Notes: a model not told the origin generated them from the sequence alone. A stretch of 8,141 nucleotides of DNA from Rhodobacterales bacterium (GCA_013298675.1 JAAFIJ010000107.1:1-8141), one strand, 5' to 3'. Shown: positions 1 to 7,297, counted from the stretch's first letter. Translations and numbers: made by a program.

Positions 1-873
1 ATCAATATTGTCTTGCCGATTGCGGCTTTTGCGGGGGCGGTCTATGTGACCAACCGTTTGACATCGGAAAGCGAACTGGTGGTGATGCAGGCAACCGGGT
101 TTTCATGCTTTCGCTTGTCGCGGCCTGTGCTGATTTACGGGCTGTGTGTGGCTTTGATCATGGCGGTGCTTATGCATGTCCTGATCCCGCTTAGCCGCAG
201 CCATTTGGCGACACGCACTGCAGAAATAGCACAGACCGCGAATGCGCGCTTTTTAACTGCGGGTCAGTTTACGCATCCAGGCGATGGGCTGACCTTATAC
301 ATCAAGCGGATTGATGAAACGGGCGCGCTGCTTGAGTTGTTTTTGTCGGATGACCGAAAGCTGGGTCAAAATACCACTTACACGGCCACACGTGCCCTGT
401 TTGCCAAAACTAAAAATGGGCCAAAGTTGTTGATGTTCGATGGCATGATCCAAAACCTTGATCTGTCCAGCAAGGGCATTTCGGTCACCAGATTTGCCGA
501 TTTTACGTTTGATTTGGGAAGCATCCTAGAGGTAAAGGGGCCGCGTAGCAGGTCTCTTGCAGAACTTTCTACGCCAGAGTTGTTTGCCCCAAGCGCTGCG
601 GTTTTGCTTGAAACCGGACAGCCCGCTGGGGCATTCAGCCGGTTTGGGCTTTGGCGTCAAATCCTTGTGGCGATCATGCTCTTGATCCTGATCCAAGCTG
701 TCTGGACCGTCTCATGGAGTGCGATCGGAACGACGCCCGGTAATTGGCCGTTTGTTTATCTGGCACCTTTGATTGGCCTGATCTTGTCTGTGGTTATTCT
801 ATACGTGGCGCAAAATCCCGGACTTTTCAGGGCGAAATTTCGGTCCGCTCGACGCAGCGGTGACGCGCAATGA
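1..873 (+). CDS. lptF: LPS export permease LptF, 5' end cut by the window edge
   Basis: Inner-membrane permease subunit of the LptB2FG ABC transporter, which pulls lipopolysaccharide out of the inner membrane and passes it to the periplasmic LptC/LptA bridge. The reading frame is open from the first base (INIVLPIAAFAG...), so the start lies upstream; by comparison with the family roughly 75-90 N-terminal residues, including helix 1, are missing. Visible parts, counting from the first codon, are the end of helix 2 followed by the family-typical stretch VTNRLTSESELVVMQATGFS (residues 17-36), helix 3 (about 42-64), the periplasmic jellyroll (about 65-185), and two hydrophobic segments (about 221-237 and 251-270). 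The C-terminus is Arg/Lys rich. Oddity: the conserved segment and helix that should follow the jellyroll appear to be absent near bases 613-630 (see findings). The gene ends in an ATGA overlap with lptG. Family assignment is firm; whether the protein works is uncertain. Confidence 0.93.
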   Translation: MNIVLPIAAFAGAVYVTNRLTSESELVVMQATGFSCFRLSRPVLIYGLCVALIMAVLMHVLIPLSRSHLATRTAEIAQTANARFLTAGQFTHPGDGLTLYIKRIDETGALLELFLSDDRKLGQNTTYTATRALFAKTKNGPKLLMFDGMIQNLDLSSKGISVTRFADFTFDLGSILEVKGPRSRSLAELSTPELFAPSAAVLLETGQPAGAFSRFGLWRQILVAIMLLILIQAVWTVSWSAIGTTPGNWPFVYLAPLIGLILSVVILYVAQNPGLFRAKFRSARRSGDAQ

Positions 874-1967
874 CGCTTAGTCTGTATTTCGCGCGCCGGT
901 TCCTTGCAATGTTCGCGCTGGTATTTACGATCTTTCTTGGAATCCTGTGGCTGATCGAAACCATCGAAGTTCTGCGTAAATACGCGTCCACCGGAATCGC
1001 CATGACAGATGCACTTTTTCTGGCGGTTCTCACGACGCCGGAAAGCCTGTACCGTATCTTGCCCTTGTTGATGATGCTCTCGTCTGTCGCCCTCTTCCTG
1101 AACCTTGCGCGTACATCGGAATTGGTTGTGGTGCGAGCGGCGGGCAGATCGGGTCTTGCGTTCTTGGTGGCGCCGTTGGTGACCGCTTTGTTGATCGGTG
1201 TTTTCGCGGTTGCAATGTTCAATCCCTTGGTTGCAGCGAGTACCAAACGTCATGCGCAATTGACGTCAAATCTGTCAGTAAGCGGGGGGAATTCGCTTTC
1301 GATTACTGCTGATGGGATATGGATGCGCCAAGCCAATGAGGCAGGTCAGTCGATTATCAAAGCGGGCAAATCCAGTCCCGATGGGACTGTTCTGACGGAA
1401 ATTTCCATTCTTTCATTTGGTCCAGATGGCGCGATGACCTCGCGCATAGAGGCTGCAACAGCCACCCTTGACGTTGGGGCGTGGCGTTTGGCGGGTGCGA
1501 AAACTTGGGACCTTCAGTCGCAAAACCCCGAGAGGTCGGCGCAAGTTGCTCTTACGGACATCGATTTTCCAACGGATTTGACTCCAGAGCGGATTCGCGA
1601 TGGTTTGGGCAGTGCAAACGCCATATCAGTGTGGCAACTGCCTGCTTTTATCGCGGATCTGGAAAAGGCCGGTTTTTCATCACGCACGCAACAGGTTTGG
1701 TTGCAAATGGAGCTCGCCTTGCCGCTCATCCTGTCCGCCATGGTCCTGATTGCAGCAGGCTTTACCATGCGCCATGCACGATCTGGCAAAACTGGAACGA
1801 TGATCATGTTCGCGCTTATGGGGGGATTTTTCATCTTCTTTCTGCGCAACTTTGCGCAAGTTCTTGGTGAAAGCGGTCAAATTCCGTTAATCCTTGCTGC
1901 GTGGTCTGCGCCAGTGGCGGCCATTATGCTTGCCCTCGCTTTGCTTTTGCATATGGAGGATGGCTGA
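870..1967 (+). CDS. lptG: LPS export permease LptG
   Basis: Second permease subunit of the LptB2FG lipopolysaccharide extractor in the inner membrane. The protein has 365 residues, the normal length, and shows the complete family layout: helix 1 (about 13-30), helices 2 and 3 (about 61-80 and 96-118), a periplasmic jellyroll (about 122-265), then helices 4, 5 and 6 (about 281-300, 308-329 and 338-360). The coupling region between helices 2 and 3 has ARTSELVVVRAAGRS (80-94), the LptG counterpart of the LptF motif. The segment before helix 4 (WLQMELALPL, 277-286) is intact, unlike in the neighbouring LptF. The ATG overlaps the lptF stop (ATGA) and no strong Shine-Dalgarno site precedes it, so translation is probably coupled to lptF. 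LptG rather than LptF is chosen by position and by the MTLSLYFARRF start. Confidence 0.95.
   Translation: MTLSLYFARRFLAMFALVFTIFLGILWLIETIEVLRKYASTGIAMTDALFLAVLTTPESLYRILPLLMMLSSVALFLNLARTSELVVVRAAGRSGLAFLVAPLVTALLIGVFAVAMFNPLVAASTKRHAQLTSNLSVSGGNSLSITADGIWMRQANEAGQSIIKAGKSSPDGTVLTEISILSFGPDGAMTSRIEAATATLDVGAWRLAGAKTWDLQSQNPERSAQVALTDIDFPTDLTPERIRDGLGSANAISVWQLPAFIADLEKAGFSSRTQQVWLQMELALPLILSAMVLIAAGFTMRHARSGKTGTMIMFALMGGFFIFFLRNFAQVLGESGQIPLILAAWSAPVAAIMLALALLLHMEDG
1955..1959 (+). promoter_or_regulatory. Shine-Dalgarno site fixing the lptD start
   Basis: GGAGG lies 7 bases before the ATG at 1967 and inside the last codons of lptG. It selects 1967 as the lptD start. The in-frame upstream start at 1901 would add 22 residues before the signal peptide and has no such site. 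Confidence 0.85.
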
Positions 1968-4123
1968 TGTTCTTCCGGATTTTAAAACTTGTCTGTGTAG
2001 CTGCTTTGGCTGTGGTTCTCAGCGTTTCTGCGAGCAGTTCAGAACCACAAGCGACGTTGATTGCGGACAACCTGTCGATCCGCGGTACTTCCGTTTTGCT
2101 GGCGGAAGGGAATGTTGAAATTTTCTTTAAGGGGCGGCGGCTTAAAGCCTCGGCGATCCGATATGATCAGTCACTGAACAGTCTGCAAATTTCCGGGCCG
2201 ATCTACATGGATACTGGCGACGGAAATTATATTCTTGCAGAGCAAGCGGATTTGAACGCGGACCTGACCGAAGGCGTTTTGCGAAGTGCGCGGCTAGTGC
2301 TGGCGGGGCAGCTTCAGTTGGCCGCAAGCGAAGTTATGCGCGTCAACGAACGCTACACAAGTTTGAACCGTGTCTCTGCGTCATCATGCAAAATTTGTGC
2401 AGGCAGCAGCACTCCCCTCTGGGAAGTGCGCGCCCGCCGCGTGGTGCATGATCAGATCGAACATCAACTGTATTTCGACCAAGCGCAGATGCGATTTGGC
2501 GGCATCCCTATTTTCTATATTCCACGTCTACGGATGCCCGACCCCACCTTAAAGCGCGCAACCGGCTTTCTGATGCCGCGGTTCTCGAGCAATACGCTTT
2601 TGGGAACTGGAGTGCGTATGCCTTATTTCATAAAATTTGGCGACCATAAGGATCTGACGATCGTGCCATTCCTAAGCTCGGGGTCTGGAAAGAGCGTTGA
2701 ATTGCGATACCGGCAAGCCTTTGCAACTGGCACGATTGAATTGCTTGGCAGCGCATCGCGCGACGATATCGTGCTGGGCCAAACCCGGGGCTACGTCCAA
2801 GCTACGGGTGAGTTCGCCTTGCCGCGCAACTTTACCCTAACGTTTCGCGCCGAAGATGTGACAGATCCGTCGTACCTGCTCGATTACGGATACCCCGAAA
2901 AGGACCGTCTCGACAGCCGGATTGAGGTCAAGCGGACACGCCGCAATGAATTGATTGTGTTGCGTCTGATTGGGTTCAAATCCCTGCGGCCCAACGAAGA
3001 CAACGCAACTTTGCCGTTTTTGGTGGCTGACGCCACGTTGACCCGACGTTTCGGCTTGGGCGGTTTGGGGGGCGAAGGCGGCTTAAGCTTTCAACTGCAT
3101 TCGCACACACGCCGTTCGCATTCGTTTGTAGATGGGCCTGACCCCGATCTGATTGCAGACGGTCGCGATGTTTCCCGCGCTTTGGTGCGTGCCGATTGGC
3201 GCAAAAACTGGCAGCTGCCTTCTGGTCTGGGTCTGTCCGTTTTGGGCGAGGCAACTGCCGATCTCACCGCAATCCGCGAAGATGCGACTTATTTGTCGAC
3301 AGGGATCCGGCTTCACGGCGCCGTGGCGGCAGAGTTACGGTGGCCTTGGGTCAAGGCCCATGGACTATCGGGCGTGTCGCAAATGATAGAGCCTGTTGCG
3401 CAACTGGTCTTGGCACCGGGTGGGGTCGAACACCTGCCAAACGAAGATTCGTTGCTTGCAGAATTTGACCAGGGTAATTTGTTCGCGCTCAATCGCTTTC
3501 CCGGGAATGATGCGATAGAACGCGGCCTGCGCGCCAATCTGGGCCTGAATTATACACGGATAGACCCAGATGGATGGACAATCGCTGCCTCTTTTGGCCG
3601 GGTCTTGCGCGCAGCAGATCTGGGACAGTTCTCTGTGGCCTCTGGCCTTTCGGGCCAGACCTCAGACTGGTTGACGGCGGTGCGTGTGTCCAATGACGAT
3701 GGGTTCTCTGTCCTTGGTCGCGCGCTCTTTGATAGCAACCTAAGCATGAACAAAGCCGAAGTTCGGCTGGCATGGATCAATGAGACGACACAGCTTTCCA
3801 CGGGTTTTGTGAAAAGCCCTGCCGACCTTGCCGAAGATCGGCTGATTGCCATTTCAGAGCTTGCGTTCGATGGCCAGATCAAGATCGCGTCAAACTGGAC
3901 TGCGCGACTGGCAACGCGCTATGACTTCAATACTCAATCCACCGCAAAAGCGGCTGCGGGATTGGGTTTCAGGAATGAATGTTTGTCCGTCGATCTTTCT
4001 CTCTCGCGTCGCTTTACTTCATCAACTAGTGTAAAGCCTGCAACAGACTTTGGTTTGTCAGTCGAGTTTTTGGGCTTTGGCAGCAGCACGTCTTCTGGTG
4101 CCGCTCGCCAATGCCGCCGATAA
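1967..4123 (+). CDS. lptD: Outer-membrane LPS assembly protein LptD
   Basis: Outer-membrane barrel that, with the lipoprotein LptE, inserts lipopolysaccharide into the outer leaflet. From the ATG at 1967 it has 718 residues, usual for Alphaproteobacteria. Order: signal peptide (1 to about 22, K7 then a hydrophobic core, VSA cleavage-like site); an LptA/OstA-like domain (about 29-140) with ATLIADNLSI and LLAEGNVEIFFKGRRL; then the barrel domain, opening with SSCKICAGSS (C141, C144), WEVRARRVVHD, and GGIPIFYIPRLRMPDP (about 178-193). The end carries NECLSVDLSLSRRFTSSTSV with C672, then DFGLSVEFLGFG, and another Cys at 716. The CxxC plus C-terminal Cys suggests the interdomain disulfides known from E. 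coli LptD, though spaced differently. It overlaps the lptG stop by one base (TGATG). SurA, its likely folding chaperone, is encoded next. Confidence 0.95.
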   Translation: MFFRILKLVCVAALAVVLSVSASSSEPQATLIADNLSIRGTSVLLAEGNVEIFFKGRRLKASAIRYDQSLNSLQISGPIYMDTGDGNYILAEQADLNADLTEGVLRSARLVLAGQLQLAASEVMRVNERYTSLNRVSASSCKICAGSSTPLWEVRARRVVHDQIEHQLYFDQAQMRFGGIPIFYIPRLRMPDPTLKRATGFLMPRFSSNTLLGTGVRMPYFIKFGDHKDLTIVPFLSSGSGKSVELRYRQAFATGTIELLGSASRDDIVLGQTRGYVQATGEFALPRNFTLTFRAEDVTDPSYLLDYGYPEKDRLDSRIEVKRTRRNELIVLRLIGFKSLRPNEDNATLPFLVADATLTRRFGLGGLGGEGGLSFQLHSHTRRSHSFVDGPDPDLIADGRDVSRALVRADWRKNWQLPSGLGLSVLGEATADLTAIREDATYLSTGIRLHGAVAAELRWPWVKAHGLSGVSQMIEPVAQLVLAPGGVEHLPNEDSLLAEFDQGNLFALNRFPGNDAIERGLRANLGLNYTRIDPDGWTIAASFGRVLRAADLGQFSVASGLSGQTSDWLTAVRVSNDDGFSVLGRALFDSNLSMNKAEVRLAWINETTQLSTGFVKSPADLAEDRLIAISELAFDGQIKIASNWTARLATRYDFNTQSTAKAAAGLGFRNECLSVDLSLSRRFTSSTSVKPATDFGLSVEFLGFGSSTSSGAARQCRR

Positions 4124-4154
4124 ATGACGCTGATGAATGACGATGCAACGATTT

Positions 4155-4174
4155 GGTAAACGACGGTAAACAAA
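4155..4174 (+). repeat. Two-copy 10-base tandem repeat before surA
   Basis: GGTAAACGAC is followed at once by GGTAAACAAA, with the first seven bases identical. It fills most of the 52-base gap between lptD and surA, where a Shine-Dalgarno site would be expected but none is clear. It could be chance, a mark of slippage, or a protein-binding site; nothing in the sequence decides this. Confidence 0.35.
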
Positions 4175-4175
4175 G

Positions 4176-5411
4176 ATGAAGCAACGTATAAGCAATTGGT
4201 CTGGTGCATTTTGCATGGCGGCTGGGGTTGTGCTTGGCACATCGGGTACGCTGCCTGTCGCCGCATGGGCCCAATCCAACGGGTTTACCGCGTTGAAATA
4301 CGTCAACGAACTGGCTGTAACCAAGTTTGAATACGACCAACGCCTGTTGTTTCTTCAAATCCTGCGCCAACAAGGTGACCTTGAGAAAATCGCTCTTGAT
4401 GGATTGATCAGCGAGCGGCTGCAAACCTATGCTGCGGATCAGTTGGATGTGTCTGTGTCCCCTGAGGCGGTGACCGCGGGGATGGAAGAATTCGCGGCGC
4501 GGGCAAACCTGCCGGTCGAAGAATTCTTGAAAATTGTCAACGAAATGGGCCTTGAAACAGAATCGTACCGAGATTTTGTCGAAGCAGGCGTTTTGTGGCG
4601 TGAGGTTGTGCGGGCAAAATATGGTGCGAGCACCCAAGTTTCAGACGCCGAGATTGACCGCGCGTTGCGCAACTTTGTGCCGACCACTTCGCTGCGTGCC
4701 AAGTTTTCGGAAATTGTTATTCCCGCAACTGCGAGTGACCGTAGCAACGGTTTGGCCTATGCGCGCCGACTGAAGCAAGAGTTGGCAAACGGAGCAGAGT
4801 TTGGTGATCTCGCCCGCAAGAATTCTTCTGGCCCGACAGCAAGCCGTGGCGGCGTGCGCGATTGGACCCGCCTGTCGGACGTCGATCCAGAGGTCGCCGC
4901 AAAGCTGCGCGCTTTGGCCCCGGGCGCTGTGTCTGATCCGATCGTGACACCAGACGCTATCGTCCTTTATCAAATGACCGAAGTCGCCGAAGACAAGCTG
5001 TCGACGGCCACGCCGACCCAAGTCGAATTTGCGCAGTTCTTGATCCCGAACGATTCCTCTGTGACGGCGGAAGTGGCCCGCGTTCGTGCAGCGGTTGATA
5101 CTTGCGATGACCTTTACGCAGTTGCAAAGTCATTGCCAGCAGAGCGCCTGACCCGTGAAACTTTGTCACAGTCCGGAGTGCCATCGGATATTTCTGCAGC
5201 ACTTACGCTGCTCGATCCAGGGGAAAGTAACGCCACCCTAACGCGGGGTGGATGGCGGGTGTTCCTGATGTTGTGCAGTCGTGGTCCGGGGGTTGCTTTT
5301 CAGCCTTCGCGCGAAGAGATGATGATCCGGCTTGCCAATCAACACCTCGCGACCCAAGCGGAAATCTATCTGGAAGAGTTGCGCACTGAAGCGATCTTTC
5401 GCGATCCATAA
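4176..5411 (+). CDS. surA: Periplasmic chaperone SurA, parvulin family
   Basis: Periplasmic chaperone of the SurA/PpiC family that escorts unfolded outer-membrane proteins, LptD being a classic client, to the Bam complex. It has 411 residues, near the alphaproteobacterial norm and slightly shorter than E. coli SurA. Signal peptide 1-32 has an AWA|Q cleavage site. The SurA N-terminal region (about 35-165) includes the helix pair FEYDQRLLFLQIL and ALDGLISERLQTYAA. One parvulin domain (about 172-270) includes NGAEFGDLARKNSSGP and GGVRDW. The last 140 residues look like a degenerate second parvulin unit with the only two mature cysteines, C310 and C367. Histidines normally found at both ends of a parvulin site are not seen (SEIVIP and IVLYQM instead), so prolyl isomerase activity is doubtful. 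ATG at 4176 is the first start after an in-frame stop at 4167. No clear Shine-Dalgarno site precedes it. Confidence 0.92.
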   Translation: MKQRISNWSGAFCMAAGVVLGTSGTLPVAAWAQSNGFTALKYVNELAVTKFEYDQRLLFLQILRQQGDLEKIALDGLISERLQTYAADQLDVSVSPEAVTAGMEEFAARANLPVEEFLKIVNEMGLETESYRDFVEAGVLWREVVRAKYGASTQVSDAEIDRALRNFVPTTSLRAKFSEIVIPATASDRSNGLAYARRLKQELANGAEFGDLARKNSSGPTASRGGVRDWTRLSDVDPEVAAKLRALAPGAVSDPIVTPDAIVLYQMTEVAEDKLSTATPTQVEFAQFLIPNDSSVTAEVARVRAAVDTCDDLYAVAKSLPAERLTRETLSQSGVPSDISAALTLLDPGESNATLTRGGWRVFLMLCSRGPGVAFQPSREEMMIRLANQHLATQAEIYLEELRTEAIFRDP

Positions 5412-6373
5412 TGCGTAATCCTATTGCCCTGACTTGCGGAGAGCCGTCTGGCATCGGACCAGAGCTTGCCTGTCGCGCACTGGGTGCGACTGAACCGTTC
5501 TTTTGGATCGGTGATCCGCGTCATTTGCCGCCCGGTAGTGCTTTTCGCGAAATTGCTCATCCCCTAGAGGTTGCTCAGGTCCCCACTGGCGTTTTGCCGG
5601 TCTTGCGCCACGACTTCCCCAGTGAAAACCATTTTGGCACGCCAAATCCCCGTAATGCCCAAGCGGTTATTGATGTGATCGCGCGGGCGGTTGGCTTGGT
5701 GCAATCGGGGGCGGCAAGTGCCATTTGTACGGCACCGATCGCCAAGAAAGCCCTGAAAGACGGCGCCGGGTTCGCTTTTCCTGGTCACACGGAGTATCTG
5801 GCGCATTTGGGCGGAGTTGACCATGTCGTCATGATGCTGGCCTGTGAGACGCTGCGCGTCGTGCCTGCAACCATTCACATCGCGCTAAGCGACGTTCCCT
5901 CCCGACTGACCGCCGCATCGCTTGAGGCAACGTTGCGTATCACCCATGCCGGGTTGAAACGTGACTTTGGATTGTCTGCACCGCGCATTGCCGTTGCGGG
6001 TCTGAACCCCCATGCAGGCGAGGGCGGGGCTATGGGTCTTGAAGAACTGACAATGATCGCCCCTTTGATCATCAAACTGCGCGCAGAAGGGATGAACCTG
6101 TTCGGCCCCCTGCCCGCTGATACGATGTTTCATGCGCGTGCAAGGGCCGGGTATGATGTCGCGGTCTGCATGTATCATGATCAAGCGTTGATTCCGATCA
6201 AGACCATCGACTTTGATGGCGGGGTCAATGTGACCCTTGGGCTGCCGTTCATTCGCACCTCACCCGATCATGGCACAGCATTTGATATTGCGGGCAAAGG
6301 TATTGCACGGGCAGATAGCCTGATCGCAGCTCTAAAGCTGTGTGGAAAAATGGTTGCGATGCGCGATGCTTAA
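5411..6373 (+). CDS. pdxA: 4-hydroxythreonine-4-phosphate dehydrogenase PdxA
   Basis: Cytoplasmic enzyme of the DXP-dependent pyridoxal phosphate pathway. It oxidises 4-phosphohydroxy-L-threonine with NAD; the product decarboxylates and is condensed by PdxJ with deoxyxylulose phosphate. The protein has 320 residues (E. coli about 329) and every family landmark: TCGEPSGIGPE near the start, CTAPIAKKAL (106-115), GHTEYLA (H126), and three metal-ligand histidines at 156 (ATIH), 201 (NPHAGEGG) and 256 (MYHDQA). Their spacing of 45 and 55 residues equals that of H166, H211 and H266 as I recall them in the E. coli enzyme. The C-terminal GLPFIRTSPDHGTAFDIAGK is intact. The start codon overlaps the surA stop (TAATG) without a good Shine-Dalgarno site, suggesting translational coupling. 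It appears fully functional. Confidence 0.96.
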   Translation: MRNPIALTCGEPSGIGPELACRALGATEPFFWIGDPRHLPPGSAFREIAHPLEVAQVPTGVLPVLRHDFPSENHFGTPNPRNAQAVIDVIARAVGLVQSGAASAICTAPIAKKALKDGAGFAFPGHTEYLAHLGGVDHVVMMLACETLRVVPATIHIALSDVPSRLTAASLEATLRITHAGLKRDFGLSAPRIAVAGLNPHAGEGGAMGLEELTMIAPLIIKLRAEGMNLFGPLPADTMFHARARAGYDVAVCMYHDQALIPIKTIDFDGGVNVTLGLPFIRTSPDHGTAFDIAGKGIARADSLIAALKLCGKMVAMRDA

Positions 6374-6376
6374 GGG

Positions 6377-6421
6377 ATGGTCTTTGGTGGCCATTGCTGT
6401 ATCCCAACCTCAGGTTTGGGA
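6377..6421 (+). promoter_or_regulatory. Two-hairpin leader before rsmA covering its ribosome-binding site
   Basis: The 56-base gap between pdxA and rsmA can form two consecutive hairpins. The first, 6377-6394, pairs ATGGTC with GGCCAT (one G-U pair) around a six-base loop. The second, 6402-6421, pairs TCCCAACC with GGTTTGGGA with one bulged base and a three-base loop. The second contains the first four bases of the GGGAG Shine-Dalgarno site at 6418-6422, which stands 7 bases before the proposed TTG start. No T-run follows, so this does not look like a terminator. A role in limiting rsmA translation is inference only. Confidence 0.5.
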
Positions 6422-6429
6422 GATCCATT

Positions 6430-7284
6430 TTGGCAACCATTGACGGGCTTCCCCCATTGCGAGACGTCATCCGTACTCATGATCTGGTGGCGAAAAAGCA
6501 GCTTGGGCAGAACTTTCTTCTGGATCTGAACCTGACTGCGAAAATTGCACGGGCAGCGGGCGGTTTGGCGGAATCGGACATACTAGAGGTCGGCCCCGGC
6601 CCCGGTGGATTGACGCGCGGTCTTTTGGTCGAAGGCGCGCGACGCGTTCTGGTGATTGAAAAGGATCCGCGCTGTGTCCCGGCGCTGGAAGAAATCTCAC
6701 AGGCCTATCCGGGCCGATTGCAGATCATCAATGGCGACGCGTTAGAGGTGGATGCGACAGCGCATTTGACAGCCCCTATTCGTGTGGTGGCCAACCTGCC
6801 CTATAATGTCGGAACAGAATTGCTGATCCGTTGGTTGACGCCCAAGATTTGGCCGCCGTTTTGGGACAGTCTGACCCTGATGTTTCAAAAGGAAGTGGCC
6901 GAGCGTATTGTGGCCAAACCGCGGACAGAGCATTACGGTCGCCTTGCGTTGCTTGCGCAGTGGCGTTGTGACGCAAAGATTGTGATGGTCTTGCCGCCCG
7001 AGGCGTTTACCCCTGCGCCAAAAGTACACTCAGCGGTGGTGCATCTGACCCGTTTGCCAGAATGCCGCTATCCCGCAACAGAGCAGGTTTTGTTGCGGAT
7101 CACTGCGATGGCGTTCAATCAACGCCGCAAGATGCTGCGATCCTCACTTAAGGGATTGGCCCCAAACATCGAAGATCTTTTGAACTCGGTCAACATCCCA
7201 CCTACCGCACGTGCGGAAGAAATTGATCTTCAAGGGTTTTGCGCCCTAGCACGCGTTGTTGAGGCGCAAGAAAAAGCCCGCTGA
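6430..7284 (+). CDS. rsmA: 16S rRNA dimethyladenosine transferase RsmA (KsgA)
   Basis: S-adenosylmethionine-dependent enzyme that dimethylates two adjacent adenines in the helix 45 loop of 16S rRNA (A1518/A1519 in E. coli) late in small-subunit assembly. From TTG at 6430 it has 284 residues (E. coli 273). Visible motifs: KKQLGQNFLLD (22-32); the methyl-donor-binding loop ILEVGPGPGGLT (51-62); the acidic VIEK (E77); NGDAL (101-105); catalytic NLPYN (122-126); FQKEVAERIVAKP; YGRLALLAQW; PPEAFTPAPKVHSAV; and the C-terminal FNQRRKMLRSSL. The TTG is preferred because GGGAG lies 7 bases upstream and ATIDGLPPLRDVI matches the family N-terminus as I recall it. The alternative ATG at 6340 would overlap pdxA and add 30 unrelated residues. 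The stop codon lies in the loop of a terminator hairpin belonging to the convergent gene. Confidence 0.95.
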   Translation: MATIDGLPPLRDVIRTHDLVAKKQLGQNFLLDLNLTAKIARAAGGLAESDILEVGPGPGGLTRGLLVEGARRVLVIEKDPRCVPALEEISQAYPGRLQIINGDALEVDATAHLTAPIRVVANLPYNVGTELLIRWLTPKIWPPFWDSLTLMFQKEVAERIVAKPRTEHYGRLALLAQWRCDAKIVMVLPPEAFTPAPKVHSAVVHLTRLPECRYPATEQVLLRITAMAFNQRRKMLRSSLKGLAPNIEDLLNSVNIPPTARAEEIDLQGFCALARVVEAQEKAR

Positions 7285-7291
7285 GGCGGGC
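7268..7291 (-). terminator. Intrinsic terminator of the DUF4167 gene, overlapping the rsmA 3' end
   Basis: Read on the minus strand, a perfect six-base stem GCCCGC...GCGGGC with loop CTCA (7291 to 7276) is followed by TTTTTCTTG (7275-7267). It starts 6 bases after the minus-strand stop codon, the classic place for a Rho-independent terminator. On the plus strand the same hairpin is followed only by CATTCCTTATTCT, so it would be a weak stop for the rsmA operon. The rsmA stop codon TGA forms three of the four loop bases. Confidence 0.82.
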
Positions 7292-7297
7292 CATTCC

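Noticed and set aside
600..650. A frameshift as the cause of the LptF gap
   Set aside because: The protein stays in frame and family-like on both sides, and there are too few bases between the landmarks to encode the missing helix in any frame, so it is an in-frame absence.
756..1259. Minus-strand open frame of 167 residues opposite lptF/lptG
   Set aside because: Composition is dominated by Arg, Gln and His, as expected for an antisense frame of membrane-protein genes; no homology is recognisable.
1901..1966. Upstream start for lptD adding 22 residues
   Set aside because: It would place an unrelated stretch before the signal peptide and deep inside lptG; the GGAGG at 1955 and the signal peptide both point to 1967.
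4124..4175. Possible promoter or terminator between lptD and surA
   Set aside because: No convincing -35/-10 pair or stem with a T-run was found; only a short two-copy repeat is visible.
4026..4637. Minus-strand open frame of 203 residues
   Set aside because: It lies across the lptD end and the surA start, both clearly coding on the plus strand, and its translation has no domain-like features.
6340..6429. ATG start for rsmA at 6340
   Set aside because: It overlaps pdxA, adds 30 residues not matching the family N-terminus, and lacks the Shine-Dalgarno site that serves the TTG at 6430.
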